This document shows positions 36,236-48,600 of a DNA stretch of 64,000 nucleotides, in pieces; the first letter of the stretch is position 1, and each line of letters begins with the position of its first letter. Location of the stretch: positions 109,235,563 through 109,299,562 of the forward strand of contig CM041297.1 of NCBI GenBank assembly GCA_023052935.1. Reading direction: 5' to 3'. The notes beneath the pieces are model-generated. The model was not told where the DNA came from and made no database searches. It saw nothing but the letters and a program-made list of their open reading frames with translations. This stretch comes from Piezodorus guildinii (lineage: Eukaryota; Arthropoda; Insecta; Hemiptera; Pentatomidae). The position numbers and the translations under genes are program-made.

Positions 36236-37211
36236 TACTGTGCCTTACATACGCAATTCAAAGACTGTAATTATTAATTTATCACTAATGATCTTAGAGG
36301 ATCCTTGTAGATGCACAGATCTGTAATAGACTAATTTTTTTGTTAATAATCTTTTTATTCAAATTTTGCATTGTATTGTATAGCTTTATAATTTAATAAT
36401 GTTTTTGGTTTATATGTATTATCATGAAAGTCATTATATTTTTACTATTTATTAGATTATAGTTTATATAATTCAATGAATTTTTATTTAGTTTGATTTT
36501 ATAATAATAATGTACAGGATTTTACAATAATTTATATTTGTTTCTCAGTCATTACTGACTTTATTATGTTTTGAAAGTTGATTTAATCTGCTGCCATTAA
36601 TATATTTATAAATATTATAGTCTTAATGAATCTTAAACAGTCACTAGTTAAAGATTTGTAAAGTATTCCACCCAAGAATCTCTTTTATACTTGGCTGTGT
36701 TAATAACTTTAATATTAACCCCAATTATGAGAATTGGTGCAGTACAAAATGTTGCTTTGTTACTTGGTACCTTATCCGATTTTAAATGTTGTTATCACTA
36801 TTAAATTTTATTAGTGTAAATAGTTTTGTAATAAATCAAAATATTTTATTAGTATTATAAATCCAATAATATTTTGTTTATTGTATTATTTTAGACTAAA
36901 TAATCAATAAGATTTTTTTTTTTTTTAATAATTTGTATGTATTAAGACTACACTTTTACATTTTGTATAATGTGACAAATGTTATTGCAACGATCCGTCC
37001 ATGATTTCATTGTTATTAGATATTGACTTAAATAGTACTTTTTTTTTTATATGACTTTATACTTTTTTAAACAAAACTTCTAGTTTAATGAAATATATTT
37101 TAATAAACATATGTTATTTAAAAAAAAAAATTGTGGAAGTCTATTTGTTTTTTAAACTATTTACTGCTCCTGCTTGCTTGTAATATTTGTTACTTTTTTT
37201 GAGACAGTAAG
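36236..37211. other. Intergenic AT-rich region between Ly6 gene and RSPH10B
   Basis: It should contain the Ly6 3' UTR; several AATAAA-like signals occur. Presumed RSPH10B promoter sequence lies just before 37,212. No repeat is recognised. Confidence 0.5.
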
Positions 37212-37299
37212 ATGGTGTTTAAACTTGGTAAAAACTCTCCATCCCTTGTGGATCTGAAAGGATCTGGAAGAACAAGGAAGAAATTCATTATTCCAAAGA
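37212..37299 (+). CDS. RSPH10B: RSPH10B putative exon 1 (start codon)
   Basis: ATG opens a basic segment (MVFKLGKNSPSLVDLKGSG, then RTRKKFIIPK). The donor is AAGA|GTAAAC, leaving one base, which fits exon 2 exactly. Vertebrate RSPH10B also starts with a lysine-rich stretch. There is no independent proof that this exon belongs to the gene. Confidence 0.6.
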
Positions 37300-40200
37300 G
37301 TAAACTATGTTTTTTACTTAACCAACTCACATACCTATTCTTAGTTAGATTTTCATTTTGTTTTACTTGTTATGTTGGATTAAGAAATTTTCTTGTGTTT
37401 TATATATATGTATATAGGGGGCCACATGGTCTAATGGATAGAGCACTAGTCTTCTATTCTCCGGGTCCTGGGTTCGAATCTCGGCTGTGGCAGAATATTA
37501 TTTATTCTGTTATTTCAGTGGTGAGGGGGAGGGAGGACAACCCTGGGGTATGGAGCCCCTCCCGTGGCAGACCCCGCCTTTGTAAAGTGAAAGTGGGTAC
37601 CCAAAAATTGTGAAAAACCTGGCAGTAGAATGTAACTAAGGCCTAATTACCTCATTGCAGGGCTATTGGCCTAAAAACAGTATGAATCTCTATATGTACT
37701 GAGCCCAGGACTCTTCATGGGTTGTAGAGGTATATATATACACACACAAATTCTTTTAATTAGTTTGGAGGTAGTTTTTTTTCTTTTATCTGGAATTAGT
37801 AATCAGCTTTTTAGTTCTAGTAAAGTGTAATATAATTGGCTGATTAGCTAATTTTGATAATCATAAATCACATACTAATTACCTAATAGAATGCCAGAAA
37901 CATGAAGGTAGTAGATTGGCATCTGTATATTGCTAAAACAATCAAGTTCTCAATGATCTTATTTTTTAGGAAATAAGATGGCCTTATTAACATTTTATAT
38001 TATAAAATTTGAATTTCGGACTAAAGAGATTAGGATATTTTAACCATTCAATATAGCATATAGATGCAGAGACATTTTATAGTCAATTCTTTTAATAGTG
38101 CATTTATCAAATTATATTTACTTTTGCAAATTCAATTGAAGTATTTTAGTGTTGAAATATAATTAATTTATTGATTATTTTAGACTCGATCAGACATAAG
38201 TATATATGGGAAGCACTTAATGAATCTGGCGTAGAGAAACTCTACATTGAAGTCATCATGGAGCTATATAGAAACAGAAAAGCATTCGTGGCATTGGATA
38301 GGGAAGGCCATTACTTTGAGATTGAACAAGGAGTGAAACAGGGGTGTCATCTATCTCTGATTCTGTTTAATTATGTTTTAAACAAATTATTCTGAGAATT
38401 AAATTGGGAAAGCCTGGGAATATCTGTCAATGGTAAAATGCTGAACAACTTAAGATTTGTGACGATATAAGTCTAATTTTTGTCCGATAATTATCAGGCC
38501 GATTTGCAAAAGAAATTCTTGGATATTTTTTTTTAAAACAATTTATTTATTCCAGTATCGCGACGTTTCAGCCTCTAGGGCCATTTTCAAGCTTCATGCA
38601 TATCCATCTCAATTATCTTTTAATTTTACCGCTTTTCAGTAGCGTCGTCATAACTTTTTATTTTATTTATTTTTTTTTTAAATGTCATTTTTCAAAAAAA
38701 CTTAACAGTTTTCAGCCGCCTTTTAGGTGTTCTCGTGCGCGACTAAAAGTCTAATATCTTCGGACATAAACGGTCTAAAGACTATGATAGAGGGAATAGT
38801 TGACATTAGCATAAATATATCGAAAACAAAAATTATGTTGAACTCTATAGAAATACCAATTTATTCAAACAATAGTGAGATAGAATATGTAGAGGAGTAG
38901 ATTTACTTAGGGCAGATAATAGCATAGCTCGGATGGTGTAAATATTGCTCTCTCCAAAAAATATTTAAAAGCAATCTTATCTCTGGATCTCAAAAACAAA
39001 GTTCTGACCACATGTGTATTTCCCACGGTTCTCTATGAGTCTTAAACCTGGGCACTAACAAGGAAACTTGGTATGAGGCTGAATACCATGCAAATGCTTC
39101 TTCAAAGGAGTTTAATGGTTGATTCTAATGAAATGGATTCTAAGGCTAAGGGTTGAGGCCCATCGATTGAAATGGAGCTGGGCTGGGCACTTGGCCAGGA
39201 TGAAAGATGAGAGATGGACCGGGGCTTGTACGGAGGGGATCCCGAGAGAGGACAGCAGGAAAAGGGGGCACCACATCGGAGGGATGAATTGACGCAGAGT
39301 GTAGGCGAAAACTGGTTGCGAGGGACAAAACCTGGTGGAAAAACGTTTTAAAGAATATTTAGTTTATTTTGGTATGCTTTTTTTAAGTACTCTGTTTTGT
39401 TATTGAGTTTTTTGTATATTTATTTTTTGTTTTTTTTCTTTGGATTATTTTCTGTTCTTCAATATTTTAATTGTTCATATATTTATTTTTTACTATGGCC
39501 ATACTACTATAAATTCCTCCCTATGGGAGAGGCTTTTGTCAATACTGATGTCAATAAAGCTATTATTATTATTACAGAAAAATACATTGTTGCTTATGAT
39601 AAAATTGCTGCTTATGAGAGGAGAGAAAAAACTGATTATGAAGCTTTTATTAACAAGATCACGTCTGTAATGCTGGAAGAATTTGTAGATTAGTAAGTTT
39701 AAAATTAAAGAATGAGCAATTAAGCAACTAAGCTTTCACATTACGTTACATAAAACATTTCAATTTATCCCAGGATCACTTATCTATTCACATATTAAAA
39801 ACAGCCATGGCTCTAGAAGCATAGAGCTAAAAGATTACGCATTTGCAATAAAACAGTTTGAAACAGCTCTTTGTTATAAGATAAATCTTGTAAATTATCA
39901 TCTTTACACTCATCAGAATAGGCTGGTTATGTTTTTCCAATTATTGCACTCCAATGATTTAAATCCTATTATTCAGTCATTTATACATATGATAGAAAGT
40001 TAAGGTGGCAGAACATCTCACATGGATGTGTGATAATTCAATTATGAAAAAAGTAGTGACCGAGTATCATTTTGGCCCCCAGAAAGATAGGAGAAATAGA
40101 CTGCAATGGTCGAACTGTGTCACAGCTGATTTAAGGACCATTTGAGTATGACAGTGGATAGCAGCAGCACAAGATTAGGACACTTGGCAATCCCTATTGG

Positions 40201-42095
40201 AGGAGGCCAAGACTCACTTGTGGGTTGCAGAGCTAAACTAATTGTAATAATATATATGGCAATGACAATTGTGAATGCAAGTCAAATATCAATCATTAAG
40301 GAATGATATACTACAGCATTTAAAAAAAAAAAGCCCAAATAAATTTCTGGCATAAACATGAATACCTTATCAGGTTACTTAAAGTAAGTCTATTCTAATT
40401 GCTCATAAGCTGGGCCAAAAAAAGTTTCTATATTTGATATGTTAGAGAATACTGAGCGGATATCATACATTATTATTTAAAATAAACCGAAAGAATAGAA
40501 ATAAATAGTTGAAACCAACACCATAGACATTTACCAACCTCCAGGGCTTTCCCCTTAGTACCTGAGTCTTTCCAAGACCCTAGCAAGGCAAGCCAACAAG
40601 GATGTTAATAATGTGGCTTAGTATGTAGATAAGCATATCCTCAAAAAATGTGTATGGTATGTCACTTTTAGGGTATTTTGAAATACTTGAAAAGGTCTTA
40701 ATATCTTGATCATGAGAGAGACAGCCGAAAATCCTTCTTCTAATGGATTTTCCATTGTCATAAAAACAAGTAGAAAAAGAAAGAGAGGGGGGGGGATTGA
40801 AATTTTCAACACAGGATTACAATTATGAGGAGTCTAAAAGGGAAGCATTCCAGAATAGAGTGATTAGTATGCAGTTCCATATTCTGTTCCACAGAATTCT
40901 TAACCTTTAAAATGCAGCATTTTTTTTTTTTTTTTTTTTTTTTTTGCATGAATTTATGCTAGATATTAATAAAGTTATGTTTTCAAAAAATGGAGACAAG
41001 GATGAAGATCACACAAGTCTAGTTTATGATTTTTTCATATTATGCTCTAGCAGAAGTTTTATTCAGCTTTATCAACAGTTACTAATGTATTGTTAATCAG
41101 AACAACCGTTGGTATGAATTATTAACATGAAAACCATGTTGTCTAATTACTAAAAATAAATTGTGATCACTATGCCACAGCCTATATCATTGACTAATAT
41201 CAGCAATTATTACAGATTATCAATAATTGGTTATTAATTTTGAACAGTATTCTGGTAATAGAAATTTCTTATTCCTTACTCTTGAAAGCTTTCCTATCAA
41301 AATATTAGATGTACATAAAAAACATAAATTTTATTTAAAACTTTTCTAATGTACTATTAAAACACCCTTAGAATTATGCTTGGTACTTCTAATTCATCAT
41401 TATTTCCTATCAGTAAATATCAATAATTGACAGTTATAAAATAAATGAAAGATAAGTAATTGACTAAACTGTTTTTTTAATCCTATGCTGATAATTACTG
41501 AATATGATATTGGAAAGTATCATTTATAAAGATGTTCAAATAGTATATAATTTCTAGCCTAAAAAAAAAAAAAAAACGTTATAATTTCTTAATTTTGTAA
41601 TCAACTGCTGAAAAACTTAAGGTGCTGCTATATTTAGCTGCCACAGCAAATTAATTATATTTTATAATTATACAACTAAATATGACTCCTTTTTTTAAGC
41701 CTAAAAAAAGAGAAGTGTGCTGAGAAAATTATTATGAATAAAGAAAGATGCAATTCAAATGATTTTAGTCAAGTCAGTTTAGTTTCTCCAGCTCCTTCAG
41801 TTTCTGTTATCGATGATGAAAAGTCCATCCATTTATCTTCTCAGTCTGATGAGGAAAGTGAGTTTGTAAAAAATATATCATCAGAAACTAAAACAAAATC
41901 ACTCCAAAGTAAATCCCAGGAATTGAATTTCTTGTAAGTACTGAATATTTTATCAGATTAGAGAGTAAAAAAAAAAAAAAAAATATGTATATGTATATAA
42001 TTTTTTTTTTTTATTAAAATTTATTGGGTGTCAGCTCTTTAAAATATAAAAAGGTCGATGAATTTTATTATTGTTTATTTTAATTAATGTTGAAT

Positions 42096-42151
<56 letters not shown>

Positions 42152-42588
42152 CTATTATAAAGCTTATTTTTATAATTATTCTTTAAGAAAAAATCAATTA
42201 AACAATATTTACTTCATTAAAAACTCATTTTACTCTCAGGGTATGGTATGGGTTCTTGACAATCAGGCACATAATCTTTTATATAACTTTTTTAATCATA
42301 ATAATAACTTGCAAAAATAACACAAACAATATGCAGGTAGGCTAACAATGTTTCTTCATATTCAGACAGCTGCTCATACCTCCCTCAGCTCATCACCCCA
42401 ACTGCCTATGACTAGGTATCTTTCTTCTACCTGGGTTTTTACCTGGGATGTCCCTTGCATCCAAAATGGAGGTTATGTTTACAAACAAACAAATAAGAGC
42501 TGGTATTCAAATTTTACCTTTTACCTTATTGTTAGCCTGCCTAACTCAACAAATATATAAATTAATAACCACTATAATTATAAATAAA

Positions 42589-42651
<63 letters not shown>

Positions 42652-45600
42652 TCGTATACAGAATATTTATTTAACAGTATAAATTAATGTATGTATTTTC
42701 ATCACAAAAATCAAGAGAAGTGATGCTCAACATCAATGACTTTGTTGGATTGTTGGAAATTTTCATTACTTATTTCTTTCCAATTGGAAGTTATCCTTTT
42801 ATCTTTAAGTAGGTTTCTGTTTATGTATTATATTGATTTAAATAACAGCAACATACACTAATTTATTATATCTTGGCTCATGCATTTATCTAATATCAAT
42901 AATAAAAAACAAAATAGTGATATAAACTTCTTTTCTCTTATTTATTCTTGGAGTGAACTTATAACTTTTGGAACAAAGTATGAATCTGTTTAATGTTATT
43001 TTTAATCGGCGGTTCCAGGATATACTAAGCCTCTATAAAATGGGGACCTATCACTTACTAGGGCTGGGGAAAATTCAGGCGGACGAGGATGAATCTAACC
43101 ATATCATTTTCTTCTTTAACCATTGTGTAAAAATAAATTATTATGTTAAAGCTTATGAAACATGTTTGCTTCCTAAAAAATAGTCTGAGGTTACTGTAAT
43201 TTTAATCTTTTTCCTCGAAATAATTATAGGAACCCTAGTATAGTCACTTTGGCTTGAAATACTGAAGGTTTCTAATTTTAATTATTATTTTTTAAGATAG
43301 GTTTTGTTGATGAACAAATATTTTAATTATGAAATTCATTGATTTCCACTGTTTTGAACAATTATATGAAGCCATTTGTAACATTAAAATTTGTTTATGT
43401 GTTCAGAAAAGAAAAAGGTGAAGGAACTGTAAAGTTACATGGGAATGAGGAAGCAAGAAGGATGAGCATTGTTTCAGGTGGGAAAAAGAAAAGTATATCA
43501 GAACCAAAAGGAAAAGGTATAGTAGAGCCCAAAGGAAAAGGTGTAGCAGAACCAAAAAGAAAAAGTGTAACAGAACCAAAAGGAAAAAGTGTAACAGATC
43601 CAAAAGGAAAAAGTGTAACAGATCCAAAAAGAAAAAGTGTTACAGATTCTAAAGGAAAAAGTTCACCAGAATTGAAAAGAAAAAGTGAAACAGAATCAAA
43701 AAGAAAAAGTGTATCAGAATCAAAAAGAAAAAGTGCATCAGAAACAAAAAGAGATAACTTATTAGAATTAAAAAAAAAAATTCCAGAATCAAAAAGAAAA
43801 AGTGTAATAATTAAAAATTCTATCAAAACTGATGTTTTAGAAGAAAGTACAGAGAAAAAAATAATGGAAGAAAAAAGTAAATCAAATATGGTTATTTAGT
43901 CATCAGTAAATCTGTGGTCATGAGAAATAAGGTAAGTCGAAATATGTTTCTCCTGAGTTTTGTTTATTGTGATCTACATAATGTGAGATAGTTGTGAACT
44001 AACAACTCTAAATATTTATGAGTAATACAGGTGATTTGTAAGTTACTTCCTTTTTCACTCTTTGCAGAAGGCTTGGGATATTATTACAGTAGGCAGACTT
44101 ACCAGTATATTCTCAGTGACCATAGAAATTTTAGTATCTCAATTTATCAGAAAAAAAGGGATGTTAGAGAAGTGTTGGAATTAGAAATAAGCTAATTAGA
44201 AATGAAAATAATTTAAATATATAAATGTTTTTTTTTGTACAGCCAGTCCAATTATGAATTATATATTAATTTATAAAATTTTTCAATATATTTTATTTAT
44301 TTATTTGTTTATTTATTTAATGCCACTTTATGCTACTGTGGCTAATCAGACGATGCTACAGTGGGAGGGAGTCCTAAATTTTACCTATCCAGGTTTTATT
44401 AGGATGGGAATCTTTAACGCGTACCTGAAATTGCACAGGCTCGGGACCACCCTTTAACGTCCCTTCCGAAGGACCCCATAACTAAGGATTTTTACTCCCA
44501 TTAAAAAATCCTAGGACCACCTGCGGGTTTGAACCCGTGACCTTTGGCTTAATAAAAGGCTGTTATGCTAGCCACCCTGCAGCGGGTGATCCCTCATATA
44601 TATATTTTATTTATTTATTTTTATTTTTTTTTATTGCTTCTTTAGTAATGTCATAGTCTTACGATCCCAGTTTTATTGCTTCTATAGCAATTTCATAGTC
44701 TTATGATCCCAGTTTTATTGCTGTATAGGACTTTTCTTTACAGCAGAAAGAAGAGAACCAGTTTCAACTAATATGCATGTGTATTTACAATCTTTAGCTC
44801 CCTTCCCTCCATAAAATGTTCAATACTGATTGGCTGACTTGAAAAAAAAAACTTCTACTAGAATAATTCTATAGGTTTATTACCTTTTCTAGCCAAAATG
44901 TGAAGGCTTGCATAAATTATGAAGGTCTGTCTAATTCTATGCAACTAAACGCTCAGCAAAAACACCCTTAATCAATTAGTCACTGAATAAACAAATGTAT
45001 ACGATGCTTATGTGTTAAAGTTTATTTAATTTTCCTTCAGCAAAAACTAAAGTTGGGCCTACAATGCCACCTAGCCCTGTTCTAGAAAGTGATTCACTTG
45101 ATGTTAACGTGGATGCATTATTTAAAAATGGAAATAGATATCAAGGTCGCCTTTCTTGTTATTTGATGGAAGGAGAGGCAACTTATATCTGGAAGGATGG
45201 AACAACTTACAAGGTATGTATTATAGTTGTTTTTTTTTCTTTTCAAAATTAGCAGTAAAGTTTATAGTATTTATTTATTAAGTAGGTATATTTGTACATT
45301 ATGTTATGGATTTTTTTCTGGAAAACAAAATTATAAGACTAAAAGTTTATTAATTGGTGTTTTAGAAATGAAGAAATGAATCAAAATTATGAAATAATTG
45401 AGATAAAAGAACAATTATAACTATACCCATTATTTTAACCCTCTTTATCTTGAAACTTCCTTAACTTGATAAAAAGTAATGCATAACATTAAAACTGCTA
45501 ATTCTGAAATGATTTATGTATCTCGATACAAATTGACTGACAATTGAACTATATGAACTAGTTTGTAGATTTTTTGAAAAACAAAAGATCTTTTTTGATC

Positions 45601-48600
45601 AGGGAACATTTAAAGATGGAATAGCAGAAGGATTGGGACTTATCAAATGGCCTGATGGGAGTTGGTACGATGGAGAAATAAAACGTAATCAAAGACACGG
45701 GAAGGGAGTAAGTGTATTGAAGATAGATGGAAAGCCGAAAATGTGTTATTTTGGAAATTGGAAACATGGAAGAACCAATGGAAAGGTTAATAATTAAATT
45801 ATTTTAAAGATATTTAGCTAATTATCTTTAAGTATAATAGTTTTTTAAATTGATATAGACCTAATAAATTTTAATAGAGGCATGCTAGTTTTAATGAATT
45901 GGATTTCAGCATGAAAGTAGTTAGTGTACAGGTAGATGTAGTACAGTGATGGAAAAAAGTATTTGCACAACACTTTTTATGAATAAATTAGTTCAAGAAA
46001 ACAAAAAACTTGGCTTTCCTTTGCAAAAATGAAAAGTACATTTATTAAAAACTGAAAAAAACCTTTTACAACAAAATAAAAAAAATTCATAATCAAACAA
46101 AATAATTAAAACAATAAAAGTGCTTGGAAAAAAGTATTTGCACACTTCCACATTTACAAGTTAAACTCAATTTTAAATTGAATTGAATTAAATTGAAGTC
46201 TAGGCATTGAATGTACTAGATTTTTAATTAAATCTAGGTTTATTTGTTCCCATTCTTGAACAGAAGTTGTTTAAGGTGATGCCCACTAGTGATATAGTCT
46301 TTTCTTACATTTTGGTCAAGGGTGTGCCATAAATTTTAAATTATATTTATATTTGGTGACTGAGGGAGTGTGGAGCTGTCTTGGAACATTAAATATCAAC
46401 CACTCCTTTGTTCTCCTTGCAGTATGTTTTGTGTCCTTGTCCTGCTGGAAATATTACTGATCCTGGATTCCAATTTTTTCGACACTAACACTCAAATTAC
46501 GGCGCAAAATGTTCACATATCATTCCGCATTTAAAATGCCTTCCTTGCTCACAAGATTTCCCACGCTATGGTAGGAAACGCACCCCCAAACCATATCATG
46601 CCCTCCACCATGCTTTACAGTCGTTAAAACATTTTGCTTTTTTAGGGCTTCATTACAATGTCGCCATATCGTCCTTCGACCATCTGAACCAAACAAATTA
46701 AATTTGCTTTTGTCAGGAAAGACGACATATTCCCAAAAGCTTAAAGGTTTCTGTACGTACTCCCTAGTAAAAGCAAGGCGCTTTTTGCGATTCGTTTCAC
46801 TGATGTATGGCTTCTTTCTCGGAAAACTACCATGGAGCCCTCCCGAATGACGGGCATATCTAATTGTTCTGCTAGTAACCTGGACTCCAGACGATGATTG
46901 GACCATGCTAGCCAGTTCCCAAGAACTTATCACGGGATTTTTGAGTGTTTCTTTTTTTCTTATTTTCCTCTTCAGCCTGGGATTTAACTTTTTTGGGCGC
47001 CCTTTACGCTCACTGTTTTCGGTTGAACCACTTTCCTCATACCTTTTTATCACGTATCTCACTGTAGAAAATCTCAACCATAAGAAATCGGCAATTTGGC
47101 GATATGTTTTTGCTGATTCTTCAGTAAAACAATTTTTTCGCCAGTCGTGGCACACAGTTCACTTGTCTTTGGCATGATTATTGTCTATTGAATGAAGGAA
47201 ACTGATTAAGACTAGAGAATACTAGTAAAAAACGATTAGAGATAAATTAGTAAAAAAAACCTATGAACACAATAGGATTAATGCAAAAGTAAACAGAGCT
47301 TGTGAGTCTTAGTAGACAAATACTTTTTTTTGTGCAAATACTTTTTTCCAAGCACTTTTATTGTTCAATTTTTTTTGTTTCATTATGAAGTGTTGTCATT
47401 TTTTTATAAAAGGTTTTTCTTAGTTTTAAATAAATGTACTTTTCATTTTTGCAAAGGAAAACGAAGTTTTTTGTTTTCTTAAACTCTTTTATTCATAAAA
47501 ACATGATTTGCAAATACTTTTTTCTATCACTGTAAATACTTTACAATTTTACTGTTGAGGTTATAGAGTGGATTCAAATTTACTTCCATCCTTCTGATAT
47601 GACCTTCAATACACCTTTTTATTTTAGTCATTATTGAATGTCGTAAACAATTATTACAGAAAAGCTTTATTATGTTTGAAAAATCAATAAAATCTATACT
47701 TTAACAGTAAAATAGATAAACCAATAAACGTATAAAATAAACTTTTAAAAATTAGGAGAGTAAAAAATTTATAATACAAGAAAAATTGTTGACTGCAGCA
47801 CTGGTGGTGAATGTTTGGAGAAACGATCATTAAAGAGATCACACTTGAAAAATGAAACTTATTTATTGTATTGTGTGCTAAAGTTTCAGCCTAAATGTTA
47901 GGCTATTATTAAGGTCATTGAGGAAACTAATCCCTCCTTTTTGAATTGTGAAATCTTTGATGACCACAACCACAACCAACTTCTCCAATAATAGAGGTTT
48001 TTGTGAGAAGAAATCAGTTTATGAAGAATCGCTCTACTACCACTTACTATTTAAATAATATATTAATTTTCTTGGATTTTACTGTTTCTTTATCAAATCA
48101 TCCTTGAACCTATTTAAATTTGTGTTTCCTTCATTTCAAGGGTATGCTTATATATGGTAAAGGCAACTGGTACGATGGATATTGGAAAAATGGGCTTCAT
48201 GATGGTTTTGGGTTAAGGCAATATCCCTCAGGATCTCAATACCTAGGAGAATGGAAAAAAGGGCAAGAACATGGATGGGGGACAATGATGTGGGCTAATC
48301 GAGATGTATGTAGATTTAAAATTTAATAGACAATTTTGTTATTACAGATATCGTTTTGAATAGTGATTGACAGATGATGTATTATTAAAACAAATAAAAT
48401 TATTATTAATTAGCCCTCTAAGAATTCAAGAATAGGAGTTAATTACTGTTTAATATAAAACAAAGATCAATTGTTTATGAGACATTTTCGATATTTTCTC
48501 TTTTAATTTTCTATATATTCTTTTAGAAAGGAAATAAAAAGCTCACTAAGTCTGTAGGCTATGTATACTTAATTTTTAATCTACGAAGATCCAGGAGACT

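Noticed and set aside
37418..37490. Possible tRNA-Arg gene
   Set aside because: Boxes A and B are present, but the anticodon stem does not pair and a SINE body follows.
41734..41937. Independent small gene starting at ATG 41,734
   Set aside because: It ends at a consensus donor and continues in phase into exon 4 of RSPH10B.
43495..43810. CRISPR-like regular repeat
   Set aside because: Contiguous 24-nt coding units without spacers, in a eukaryotic exon.
43395..43826. Minus-strand Phe/Leu-rich frame of 143 residues
   Set aside because: It is the complement of the lysine-rich repeat exon.
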